Below are positions 1-8,980 of a stretch of DNA of 22,927 nucleotides, piece after piece. Position numbers and translations under genes: made by a program. Positions within the stretch are counted from its first letter, which is position 1, and each line of letters starts with the position of its first letter. The stretch is from Chara braunii (Eukaryota > Streptophyta > Charophyceae > Charales > Characeae), in NCBI GenBank assembly GCA_003427395.1, contig BFEA01000421.1, positions 471,557 to 494,483 on the forward strand, read 5' to 3'. The notes under the pieces were generated by a model, which saw only the letters and a program-made list of their open reading frames with translations, ran no database searches and was not told where the DNA came from.

Positions 1-29
1 TTCCTTTTTTTTTTTCTTTTTTTTTTCCT
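1..29. repeat. T-rich tract at window edge
   Basis: Nearly pure T interrupted by single C residues. It could be the tail of a retroelement lying outside or running into the window, or simple sequence. Nothing more can be said. Confidence 0.7.
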
Positions 30-81
30 TACACTGGGCATCTGATTGTTTTGTTACTCTGCCACATATGATTGTTGGTTT

Positions 82-120
82 CTTCCGCTAATACTCGGAG
101 GTTGTGGGTTCGAACCCCAT
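82..120 (+). repeat. tRNA-like 3' half (candidate SINE head or tRNA relic)
   Basis: A near-ideal tRNA T arm is visible: the stem-loop GTGGG-TTCGAAC-CCCAT at 104-120, whose core is also a Pol III B box (GGTTCGAACCC). Just upstream, CTAATAC followed by TCGGA resembles an anticodon loop (AAT) plus 3' stem. The 5' stem is one base short, and no acceptable D arm or A box is seen at the expected distance, so this is not a functional tRNA gene. tRNA-derived SINEs typically begin with such a segment. The following ~110 bp, including a 26-bp tandem pair, could be the SINE body. A decayed tRNA gene is the alternative. Confidence 0.45.
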
Positions 121-171
121 GCGGCCTGCGGTGCACTAAGTGCCAACCTGCTCTAATAGTCCACCCAACCA

Positions 172-223
172 ATACCCCTCATCCTCATAGTAGGGTGATA
201 CCCCTCATCCTTATAGTAGGGAC
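172..223. repeat. 26-bp tandem duplication (2 copies)
   Basis: Two adjacent 26-bp units (172-197 and 198-223) begin ATACCCCTCATCC and share TATAGTAGGG or CATAGTAGGG toward the end. They differ at about three positions. Confidence 0.85.
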
Positions 224-336
224 ACCTACCACTATGAGTGTGAGCGTGAGTGGGTTGTGTGTGGTGTGTGGAAGAGTGTCGACCATTGTCACTGCTGCTA
301 CTCGATTGAGGAGGGGGGGGGGTCAAGTAGATGGGA

Positions 337-390
337 GGCGCCGTTAGCGGGGCCTCCCCGAACGGCCGGGCCTCCCCCACCGACGGCGCC
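337..390. repeat. GC-rich inverted repeat (8-bp perfect arms)
   Basis: GGCGCCGT (337-344) is exactly complementary to ACGGCGCC (383-390). Between them, CGGGG-CCT-CCCCG can form an inner hairpin, so the stretch could fold as a compound stem. It lies just after a G run (about 311-322). No coding potential is evident. Confidence 0.6.
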
Positions 391-417
391 ACCCTACTCC
401 CTGACCACCGACCATTA

Positions 418-480
418 GGGCGGGGGCAACATGCAGGGGTCCCCTGTATAGGCATAGGAGTAGTAGCACGTAGATAGCGG
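418..480. repeat. dispersed repeat module with palindrome CAGGGGTCCCCTG (copy 1)
   Basis: It contains the 13-bp interrupted palindrome CAGGGGTCCCCTG (434-446) followed by TATAG and TAGGAGTAGT. The same order occurs at 17801-17831, and in inverse orientation at 18240-18272. The preceding GCGGGGGCAACATG resembles the complement of 18316-18333. The following GTAGATAGC matches the inner part of the hairpin family at 17.7-18.6 kb. This ties the left edge of the window to the repeat nest at 17-19.7 kb. Confidence 0.75.
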
Positions 481-599
481 AAAAATAACTTGAACCAGGA
501 AAAAAAGAAAAGCTCCAATCTATTCAGGGGCTAGGCCCGGGACGAGCACCACATGCTGAGAAAAGCGTGGCTATAGACGGTAAAGAACGGACAAACAAG

Positions 600-745
600 G
601 CATTTTTTTTATTATTTTTTGTTTGGGTTCCTTTTCCCCCCCCTCTGTCGCGATCATAGATTTTTATTTTTTTTTATTTTTTTTTGGAAAGCTTGATCAT
701 TTTTATTATAAAACGCTGCAGACTTTTTTTTTTTTTTTCCCCCCC
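600..745. repeat. T-rich simple sequence
   Basis: Several runs of T (8 to 14 bases), broken by short mixed sequence and ending with a C run. The word AAACGCTGCAGACTT inside it recurs at 14,800-14,814, a short dispersed match of unknown meaning. Confidence 0.6.
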
Positions 746-1971
746 TTAAAGCACAGAAAAGGCGGCTGAACTAATCAGTAACAAACCTCTCTTGGCTTCT
801 CCAATCCTTCAGCCTATAGCATGCTATCCTTGCAGCGCAGAGAATGAAGTACAACGCGGGCATGTTTCTAAAGTCGAAGCACTGTTGGCAAAGGACTGCA
901 AATCTCAAAATGCGCAAGGCGATTCACGAGAAATTTTAACCATTTTAACCCTAAAATTATTCCAAAAGCAGACTAGATAATCCCAAAATTTTAACCCAAA
1001 CTCGTAACAACTTCAAACTGGACGTAATTGTAATCTCTCCACTGCGTAGCGGAGGATCGCTCGGCGAGGTTGACGTGCGTTAGCCTGGCTTGCCAAAATT
1101 TGCTACGGGTAGGAACGCGGGAGAGCTGTGAGGGTTAGGGCGCACGGGCGCGTGGTAAAGCCTCCACGACGGCGGTGAAACGCCTCGGTTTCTGCCCACC
1201 TTGGTCAGGGAAACCCGGGAATCCTAGTCAGCTTGGAAGGATGGTGACACGTGGGGGTGGTTGACGGGCAGGGTGTAAGCGCTCCACACATACCTTATAT
1301 GGAACTTGTCAGGGGGCGACCCCCTGGCTTCGATATGGAAAACGGTGAGTTCACGTCTCAACTGTCCTGTAATTAGTCAGTGATCGTGAAGATGTTTTGA
1401 GTGAGATATTGACTTGGCTTCATCGAAATCAGAAGATGCTGGCGACACTGAATTTTGCAGCTGTTACGCATGACGTGGAGGCACACCAAGTGCATGTTGC
1501 TTGACGCCTATGTCCTGTTGTTTGAAGTACGGAGACAGGACGAGGCGGGAGTGGTCAAGGCGAAGTGGAGAGAGTTGACCTCATACCCTTGTAGATGGGT
1601 GGTATGGTTGAGGGTAGCGGTTGACGGCTTGGCGGACAGGTGCAATTCCGCCATATCAATTTAGGTTCCATGGTTTTCTGGTCAGCGCCGAATGTTGCCA
1701 TTGAAGCTTTGGCGGACAGTATGGTGGCCGTACTTGCGTTGACTTGCTGATGGCTGCTGCTGACAAAAATTTCATCACCGCGATAGGATCGGTGTTGACA
1801 CCCGTGTCCGCGTGGCTTCTTGGGAATTATAGCCGAAGACATTCTGGGACTGTGACAAGATTACTGTTGTCGACTTTGGTTTGTTGAGAAAGGATTGACC
1901 GCTGTTGGGCCTACTTAGTGGACTGAGGGTTTGCCTGATTGGGTGATCAAGAGTGTGTTCTTGTGGACATC
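746..1971. other. no gene seen; possible LINE leader in its 3' part
   Basis: Short open frames here lack family features and proper starts. Around 930-1000, ATTTTAACC occurs three times. A compact hairpin sits at 1310-1326. TTGGCGGACAG occurs twice (about 1629 and 1710). Because the LINE ORF1 seems to start at 1972, some of this stretch may be the 5' untranslated leader of that element, but no target-site duplication or sharp 5' end is visible. Confidence 0.4.
1310..1326. other. short perfect hairpin (7-bp stem, 3-nt loop)
   Basis: CAGGGGG-CGA-CCCCCTG forms a tight stem-loop. Its location upstream of the LINE ORF1 makes a leader RNA structure possible, but nothing else supports a function. 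Confidence 0.5.
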
Positions 1972-4449
1972 ATGGCGTCCTCTTCTGCTGGAATTCCGGC
2001 GGAGGTGGATCGCAGAGCGGAAGACCTGCGTGGCATGCTCCAGAACTGCTTTCTTACTGGTGAGGAGAACGAACAAACGGCGGCACGATACATTCATACG
2101 TATCGGGATGCCCAGGAGGATATGGTGGTGGTGGACTTGGACCCTTTGGCGGCGGATGTCACGGTTGGCTATTTGCGGCAGGATGGGGTGCTGGTGGTTT
2201 TCCAGGGAGCCGGCGCTGACGCGACGTTCGTTGAGAAGGAAGAATGGTTGCGAGCGATGGAGACGGGTTGGGATTTGGTCACAGCCCGTGGTCATCATGG
2301 CAGGATCAAACCAGAAGGGCTAACATGATCTCCTACTTGGCACCAAACCACGTGCTCCGAGACTGGCTACTCAATACACTGAAGAAATGCGATAATGCGG
2401 TGGTGGGCGGTAAACCATGCAACGTCCAGTTCAGGCCTTGGGCCACTCCGCAGAACAAGCGACGATCCGACAACAAGCGCAAGACAATTTTTTCTGGATT
2501 AGAATGTTGCGAGTGCCTTTTTTGGCAATGCCCTATCTTAAGGCGGCGGTGTCCAAGGAGTTCGGTCAAGTGTTGAACCCCCAGAAAAGAATAAAGCGGC
2601 GCCTAGATTGGTGAACCGACGGTATGACATGCATTCATCGGCGAAATCCAGGATATCGAAATCGTTGAAATTCCGATCTCCACACGGATGGCATAAAGTG
2701 GATGTCGTGACACATGAAACTCCATGGTGCCGCGACTGCAGATGGTACGGTCATGATAGTGGAGCATCGGACTGTCCCAAAGCGAGCAGGCCACAAGGAC
2801 GATCATATTCGGAGGTGGTGGGTGGTGGTTCTTCAGCTTCAGCGGCAGGAGGGCTGCCGCCGGAGGGGGGACGTCCGCCGGGGGCGGCGGGTGGTCCTTC
2901 AGCACCAGCGGGAGGAGGCTTGCCGCCGGTGGGAGGACCTCCACCGGGAGGGCCCTTGCCCGGGGGACCTCCGCCGGGAGGACATCAGCCTGTGGGGAAC
3001 AATCCGGGTGGTTCATCTGCTTCAGCGGCAGGAGGGCTGCCGCCGGTGGGGGGGCATCCACCGGGGGCGGCGGGTGGTCCTCCAGCACCAGCAGGAGGAG
3101 GCTTGCCGCTGATGGGGGGACCTCCACTGGGAGGGTCCTCGCCCGGGGGACCTCTGCCGGGAGGACATCAGCCTGTGGGGAACAATCCGGCTCTGCAAGA
3201 ACGTGGTTCTTCTATCCCGGTGGCGGGAGGATTACCTCCGGTGGGGGGACCTACGCCGGGAGGGGAAACGACAGGAGGAATGAATCCACGTCAGCAGAGT
3301 GGAGGAAATCTTTTACATGAGCCTGCGTCTTTGCCTTCACCAGCTGCCACGCTGTTACCTACTATCGGAGACGGCCATCCCCCACCAATTTCGCCATTAC
3401 CTATGGCTTCGTCAGTGCCTCTGGGAATGCCTTTACCAGTTGTTCGAGATGGGCATCTCCTGCCCACCTCGCCTCACCCCACGACTACTAAAGGAGGGAT
3501 TCAGCTGCAACTTCGACAGCAGGCACAAGGAATGACGGTACCAACAGTTGGACCGGGACGGCTTACTGAGCAACAGCAACTTGGGGGGGATGATGGCTAC
3601 AAGGAGGCACCCCCTATGACGAAAGAGATAATGGGAGAGGAAGTGCTTATGCTCCAATAGAAAGATCCATACCAATCGCAGCGAAGAAAAGCGACCACAG
3701 GGGGGCCAAGGCAGCAGCAACCGGGCCCTGACGATCGGCCTTCTCAGGATCGCTGTACCTTATCAGATGCGTCGCAAGCAAGATCTGTTTCTTGGGAAGA
3801 CATGGCCGACGCGGCTACACAGCTGGAGGGGCTGCAGCCAACAGACTTGCGGAGTGCCGCTCCTCTATCACAACAACCGACAACACTCCAAGAAGAATCG
3901 CACTTGCAGCATCGACAACAACTCCAGCCGACAGAGATCAGACAACCGCTTCGAGCCCAAGTGTTTCCTGGCTCGATTACAAAAGCAATAGCGGAGGGAA
4001 AACCATGGGTTGTCGTGCCGTTGGTCTTCACTGCTGTGGATGGGCTTCTGCAGTTGCTGACAGCAGTTTCAGCAGTGGGACCTCTGACGATCACGCACTT
4101 TGAGTTGCACGAAGATCCATCCCCGCAAGTGGTACTACGAGAGGTGGGTAAGTGGATTTCTCCGGCCTTCAAGATTAGACCCTTCCCAGCAATGGAATGG
4201 CCCAGACTCACTCCCACCAACGATCAGGGAAGGACCGACATTATGGTCGTCCCGATCTTGGATGCAGTGGTCAACCCGGCCACCAAAGCGCCACCACCTC
4301 TTTCGGGCCTTCGTTGGTTGTCCTGGACACTGATGCAGAACCCGCAAGGACAGACTGTTGTGGACACGGATTTACGATTGTTGGAATGGTGGTTTGCTTA
4401 CTCTGGTGGAGTCGGCTATCCCTTGGCACAAAAACCTATTTTCAAATAA
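1972..4449 (+). pseudogene. LINE ORF1 (nucleic-acid-binding protein), degenerate
   Basis: ORF1 proteins of plant LINEs bind element RNA and form the ribonucleoprotein. The ATG at 1972 opens a frame running to 2328 (MASSSAGIPAEV...). The likely continuation is a DUF4283-like stretch in another frame (about 2310-2490: DWLLNTLKKCDNAVVGG), then a third frame (about 2490-2600: FWIRMLRVPFLAMPYLKAA). It returns to the first frame from about 2608, so at least three frameshifts are needed; one falls near the T6 run at about 2490. A zinc-knuckle-like cluster CRDCRWYGHDSGASDC lies at about 2728-2775, with spacing C-X2-C-X4-H-X6-C instead of the usual X4 before the last Cys. A Pro/Gly-rich part follows. 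A single TAG at 3658-3660 interrupts a frame that is otherwise open from 2608 to 4449. The final ~215 residues (from Met 3802) form a Trp-rich region I do not recognise. Confidence 0.8.
2824..3189 (+). repeat. 183-bp in-frame tandem duplication in ORF1 (61-aa Pro/Gly-rich units)
   Basis: Units 2824-3006 and 3007-3189 each encode 61 residues starting GGSSASAAGGLPP and ending GGHQPVGNNP. Only about a dozen residues differ. Within units, shorter GGLPPVGG/PPGG motifs repeat. A partial third unit follows (VAGGLPPVGGPTPGG). The length is a multiple of three, so the frame is kept. The composition suggests a flexible, disordered linker after the zinc-knuckle-like cluster. Confidence 0.9.
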
Positions 4450-4495
4450 CTTCTTACACCTCAAATGCACGGATTGGGAGGACATCAACGGGTAA

Positions 4496-4844
4496 ATGGA
4501 CAAGATCAGATTAGCATCATGGAACGTGCGTGGGCTAGGGTCACGTAGGGTGGCGGTGAAAAGATCCTTGATTAAAACATTGATGAGAAATAAAGGAATA
4601 CAGATCCTGCTGTTGCAGGAAACGAAACTGGATTCAGAAGCCATACAGGAGCAGTTGGGATGGTGGACGGGTCAACAGTTCTGGGCCCGTGCAGTGGGCT
4701 CAAGAGGGGGAGTTGCGATTTTGTTCTCTCGCAACTTCCCCTTCTTAGTGGCAGACTACTACATGGATTTTGCGGGGAAATGGGTTTGGGTGAGATTTAC
4801 GGTAGGGCACGATGATTGGGCAGTTTTCAATGCATATGTACCGT
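4496..4844 (+). pseudogene. LINE ORF2 part 1: N-terminal half of APE-type endonuclease
   Basis: The endonuclease nicks target DNA to prime reverse transcription. From ATG 4496 the product begins MDKIRLASWNVRGLG. Family landmarks are the Asn of WNVRG (residue 10), the catalytic Glu of LQETK (residue 42), GGVAIL (71-76) and NAYVP (112-116). The domain stops abruptly after NAYVP, where foreign sequence begins at 4845 and soon brings a stop codon. The rest of the domain (GDWN, SRID, SDH) is found from 8981, in the frame predicted if the insert were absent. The start follows ORF1 by 46 bp. Confidence 0.9.
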
Positions 4845-6120
4845 TGTGAGGAAACCCGGGGAGGGGCTACCTACTGTACGTTGAAGCCAAGGGCTACGGC
4901 GCCTGTCACTCGCCGCGCCCGCTTCAGAGGTCCTCAGCGACCAGTAGGGTCCTGGAGGTTGCTCTACTCTTCACACCCTCTCTCTCGAAGACGGCTCATG
5001 CGGTTGCTCCCAAATGTCAAAATATACCCCGTTTCGCGCTGATCACCGTGAGTATATGTGAGTTAAATCTAGATTTGGTATGCTGAGATCATCTAGAGTA
5101 GTATAACTAAAAAAAAATCCCTGTTCCCAGTGGCCTGTCTGGGACACCGCGTGTCCAGCAATGCCCGTTTCACCATAAGCAACACCTTTATCTGAAAGTC
5201 AAACCCCGATTTGCTTCGCTGAGAACGCCGAGTGAACAAAATGGGCAAATGCAAGTCAGACAAAGCGCTAGTCCCCCGGTGATAGCAAGTTTGATTTAGA
5301 GACAGATCTGTGAACGACTCACTGAACTAGGGAAACAGCGAGAGGAATTGCAGGTTAAAACGTTTTGCGCAGTTTTCTTTAGTCCAAGGTGCCGATACTC
5401 GTCGAATGTGACGGGAGCTTGATGAATAAATCGGATGAACTTTCCCCTTCGCTGAATGTTCGCAGTGATCCCATTCGTTCGTACTCAAGTCCACCCCATC
5501 CCACCAGGTCTCTCTCTCTCTCGGAGCTTCTTCTGCTTAACCCTCTGTGTCCGCAAGCTCATTCCACCNCCCCCACTAGATAGNTGCAGGGAATTGACAC
5601 TATACAAGATATCTAAATAATTAGATAAATTAAAGAATTAATAAATAAATAAAANAGCAATGGTTGTTCTTGCCTGTCCACTCCCTTGATTCGAAGTTCT
5701 ATGTGAGAGGCTGAGAGCCCCAGCGGTCTATTCTGACGCTGGATCAAATCCTAAGTCTTACCTTCCGCTTCCCTTTGTGCTAGTTCGGCAACGTATGCTT
5801 GATTGCTTATTCTGGATGCATAGCTGGGTCTACTAACAACGGAAATGCCCAATTTACAGATCAACGACGACCTCGGTATTCTGAAGAAGTGACCAACATC
5901 AACCTCTATTGATGGCTCTGCAGATGAGAAGTATCCTACTTTCCAACACCGAGATTGCCCGTACAGTTTGTTCACTGAAGAAAAATAGCCCCTGAAAGGA
6001 ACCGTTTCCGCCCGCAGCGGTGTCACATGTTCGACAGTAAACTGGGGTGCATCGTTCCTGCAAATCTCTGANGGTTGTTGTTCCCGTTAGCAGCGGGATT
6101 TCATATTGGTAATTCGCCGA
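4845..6120. other. left part of the insert: no gene seen
   Basis: Mixed-composition DNA. Small visible structures are a 6-bp stem GGACAC-CGC-GTGTCC at 5142-5156, an AT-rich patch at about 5595-5660 and a TCTC run near 5509. No protein family or RNA gene was recognised. Ambiguous bases occur at 5569, 5584, 5655 and about 6072. Confidence 0.5.
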
Positions 6121-6290
6121 CCAGCTCTGTCCCCGCTGGCTCCCTCGCCCTTCTTCTCNTCCTTCACAGCCTCTTCTTTCTCACTGCGACCTCTCTCTCC
6201 TCTTCCACGAATCTCTTCCCCTCTCTCTCTCGTTCTTCCCTCCTTGTTACCACTCTCACTCTCTCTGCGTTTTCCCCCCCTTTTTTTCTC
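6120..6290. repeat. pyrimidine-rich (CT) tract
   Basis: Strongly C/T-biased on the + strand with many TCTCTC words, ending in a C run followed by a T run near 6278-6287. It looks like decayed microsatellite sequence. Open frames through it are low complexity and not credible as genes. Confidence 0.6.
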
Positions 6291-6477
6291 GCCCGTTCAC
6301 ACTCTGCGAGCGCGTGTGTACGCGTATGGGCGAAACGATTTAGCGCTAATATTGTGAAGAGGCATACGGAGGCATATAACTCCCAGATCTGTCTAGGCTC
6401 AATATCAGCATGTAATCTCACTCCTCGACGTGGACTAAAGCTCAGATGAGGAGTTGCTCATGGCCGCTCATCAGTGG

Positions 6478-6900
6478 AACGGGTGTATCAAGCCCTCGAA
6501 ACTATAATGTATCTGCTTCATTTTTAAGGGAAGATTAATACTTCTTTATTACACATCGGCGAAAACGGGCATATCGAGCCCAAGAACCTGAATGTAACTG
6601 CCTCTCTTTCAAGCGCAAATTAATGCATCTCTATTGCACGCTGATCGCGCACCCTTTTCGAGCCCAGATATCGGAATGTACCCGCCCCACTTCCTGGAGC
6701 TGATTTATGCATCTCTACTGCGCACAAAGGGTACAGGCATTTCATCCCCGGATATCAGGATGTATTCGCCCCACTTCCAGGAGCTGATTTTTGCTTCTCT
6801 ACTGCACACAGATGGTACGGGCATTACAAGCCCAGATATCGGGGTGTATTCGCCGCACTTATTGGGGCAAATTCATACTCGTTTTCTCACACTAAAGAAG
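6478..6900. repeat. 84-bp tandem repeat, about 5 copies
   Basis: Units start near 6478, 6564, 6649, 6733 and 6817. The last three are the best conserved and exactly 84 bp long. Landmarks per unit are GGGCAT, then AGCCCAGATATCGG or a variant, ATGTA, CGCCCCACTTCC and TGCATCTCTACTGC. Conservation falls toward the first two units, which carry small indels. Since 84 is a multiple of three, units 3-5 stay open in one frame (SSPDIGMYPPHF-like repeats), but nothing else supports translation. Confidence 0.85.
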
Positions 6901-7640
6901 CGGGCTGATTAAGCTCAAAAGGTTAGGTTGCTTGCTGGTCAAGCAGCGGAATCTCATCCCCTCGGGCGAAGTACCCGCTTACCTCTCACGCACAACCCGC
7001 GCGCCCTGCCTCTTACTTAGCCTCATAATCAAGGCAATACCCCTTTAACTAGTAGGGGCTACGCTCGCCATGCTTGCCAGATACGAACTGAGAGCGAGCC
7101 TGCAGAATCTCTCCCGTGNACATCCCAAACTNTTTCTTCCTCNCCTNTTTACCGTCNNAAGCAGTCCCCTCTTCTCACACTCTCCCTCTCCTACGCAAGT
7201 ATCCGCCTGAGCGCCGACGCGTCTCCCCCTTGAGCTCTTCTCCGACTCTGCTACTGCTTGACGCCAGGCACACCTCGCATGCAACCCCTCAGTCCTCTCT
7301 CTTCATCCCNCTGCAACAGTCTGCACCTCGATGCTTCCACCCTGAGCCAGGTCTCGCGGGTACGCCTTGCACACTGTCCTGCTGGCTCCCTCCGTCTCCC
7401 TGTGCCTTTCCCTGCCTGCATTCAACTGCGAAAGGGGCTGGGTACACCTTGCGCGCCCCCCCTCCTACGCTTTGATTGTCATCCTATATGGTCCGTGAAC
7501 AGGGAACTCTAGCCGCAGAAAAGGACCAGCCAGCATCCCTTCCTAGCTGAAGACTGGCCCCGTCCTTACCAGCGGTACCCAGTAGTCTCAGGGCCAGATT
7601 TTAGGAGTCCCCCCCATATCGATGGCGCCAGCAAGTCGGG
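6901..7640. other. unassigned part of the insert
   Basis: C/T-rich patches and scattered ambiguous bases (7119-7158, 7310). No gene family, tRNA or clear repeat was recognised. Confidence 0.4.
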
Positions 7641-8770
7641 CCAACTGCAGTCCCAACTCGTGAAATCGCCGTTCCTATACGAAAGCTGTGGCCCCCAACC
7701 GCCCCCAAACCAGGCAGTGGGGTACACATGTCAAAGCTAGTCGTGTCGTACCAAAGCCAAACTGGTTATCAGCTCTGAAGTGATCGTTCCCAACAGTAGC
7801 AGCCTGAATCCCGAATACCGTGCAATGGAGCAACACCTTGCCAGTCCCGTTCCTGTGCCGACCCAGCTTACCGTACCCGTTCCGCTCTGGTAGCCATGCC
7901 AAACAAATATACAATGTCATGCCAAGGATGTACCAAGCCAACACCAGACAAATCATTGTACCGTACCAACCAAGAATGTAGCCATGTCGACCTTGGGTCA
8001 TCATACCAGTGCCGAGCCTGCGACTGATCCTGCAACCATACCAAAACAGAGGTGTAGTGGGCCAGCAACTCAATCCAGGGTTGACCCGGTGACAATGTAG
8101 CNTACTGCAGCAGCCCGAACTGGACTGGGACACTGTATCAAGAAATGNCGATGTCGGGCTGCCAAGTACCGTGCTTGTCGCGAACCTGAAACCCCTGTCT
8201 CGAACTGCGATGACCTGAATCGCCCCAATTGCCGAACCATTACCGAATCTAAAACGTCTGTCCCGAGCTGCAGTAACTCGAATTATACCGTACCAAATTA
8301 GAATCAAATCGAACACGCGACGACGTCTCTAACTGCAGTGGCATGTACCATACCGACGTCGTGTCATTACTGAACCTGGAACATGCCGAATATCGTACAA
8401 TGCCGCAGTCCCGTGGTAGTACCAAACCTGCTCCGAATCCTGAAGGTAAGTTCCAGCCATCAGAGCCATGCCCATACCAGATCAATTCCGATCTCGCGAA
8501 CAATGAAGCGGCGTGTACCACTCCGATACCGTACCAGTAACAGACTCCCACAGTGATCCGAACCTGCCAATAAATCACCCCAGAGTCCCCAAACCTGAAA
8601 TAACCCGCCGTAATTGTTTCGAACCTGATGTCAAGTCATGCTGATGTATCCTGAACNAAAAATGAGCCCCCGCCGTAGTCGTAAACCCGAAACTAAGTCA
8701 TCGTAGTGGCCCCCTTGACCTGAAACAGAGTGACGCCGAGCCCATACCAAACCTGAAGCCGGAAACGACG
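7640..8770. repeat. degenerate short-period array (core CGAACCTGAA, period about 30-34 bp)
   Basis: Variants of CGAACCTGAA appear near 8181, 8211, 8242, 8371, 8556, 8591, 8620, 8651, 8684, 8718 and 8748. In the best part they are 29-35 bp apart. CCGTACCA words recur among them and dominate the left part (about 7900-8100). A longer relationship is visible between 8607-8643 and 8671-8706 (GCCGTA...AAGTCAT), suggesting a 64-bp dimer. This looks like an old, heavily diverged minisatellite. Open frames here are not credible. Confidence 0.6.
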
Positions 8771-8949
8771 GTCTCTAGATACGTCGAGCGCGGTCACTCA
8801 TTTTGCCATCTTTGAGGGTTACTCTTTAAAGTTCAGTGCTCCCAAAATCGGGGTGCCGTGAGTTCCCTCAATCTAGGCCCCCTGGTCAGCCCAGTGTACC
8901 GTCAAAACACGGACTTATCCATGAGCCTAAGTCCAAAACTGTCGTTTTT

Positions 8950-8977
8950 CAGGCGGCGCACTACTTGTGGCCGCCTG
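8950..8977. repeat. 8-bp-stem hairpin next to the right end of the insert
   Basis: CAGGCGGC (8950-8957) and GCCGCCTG (8970-8977) are perfect inverse complements around a 12-nt loop, three bases before the inferred insert end. Subterminal hairpins occur in several transposon classes. A Helitron end (CTRR) is not present. Confidence 0.6.
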
Positions 8978-8980
8978 ACA

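Larger units (their letters stand above)
1972..4844 (+). mobile_element. LINE (non-LTR retrotransposon), 5' half
   Basis: This is the first half of a degenerate L1-type plant LINE. It contains ORF1 (1972-4449, broken) and, 46 bp later, the first part of ORF2 (ATG at 4496) with an APE-type endonuclease fold. The element resumes at 8981 after a ~4.1-kb insert. ORF1 followed by an endonuclease-first ORF2 is the standard layout of this class, and such elements move by target-primed reverse transcription. Frameshifts and stops mean this copy cannot act autonomously. The 5' end is uncertain and may lie further upstream. Confidence 0.9.
4845..8980. mobile_element. ~4.1-kb insertion inside the LINE endonuclease, flanked by CCGT repeats
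   Basis: LINE homology stops at 4844 and resumes at 8981. CCGT precedes the insert (4841-4844) and follows it (8981-8984); ACCGT matches if the last insert base is counted. The insert begins TGTGAGG and ends CCTGACA, so both ends read TGTNR inward with a 6/7 match. TG...CA ends with a 4-5-bp duplication are known for LTR retrotransposons. TGTNR ends with short duplications are also known for Ginger-type DNA transposons. No long terminal repeats, integrase, transposase or other recognisable coding region was found inside, so it would be non-autonomous or composite. Contents include T/C-rich DNA, an 84-bp tandem array, a degenerate ~31-bp array and a subterminal hairpin. An assembly artefact cannot be excluded. 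Confidence 0.6.

Noticed and set aside
153-518. 121-codon - strand open frame
   Set aside because: Pro/Ser-rich low-complexity translation across G runs and repeats, no family features.
1931-2323. 130-codon frame overlapping the start of LINE ORF1
   Set aside because: It begins at TTG and is an out-of-frame, Arg/Trp-rich shadow of the ORF1 frame starting at ATG 1972.
4837-8902. TGTACCGT (4837-4844 and 8895-8902) as an 8-bp target-site duplication
   Set aside because: Using the right-hand copy would leave about 80 extra bases and the wrong frame before the endonuclease resumes. The CCGT at 8981-8984 restores frame and normal motif spacing.
4845-8980. Helitron or classical LTR retrotransposon as the identity of the insert
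   Set aside because: There is no TC start, CTRR end or AT target as in Helitrons. No pair of long terminal repeats or gag/pol frames was found, although the TG...CA ends and 4-5-bp flanking repeat keep a solo or defective LTR-type origin open.
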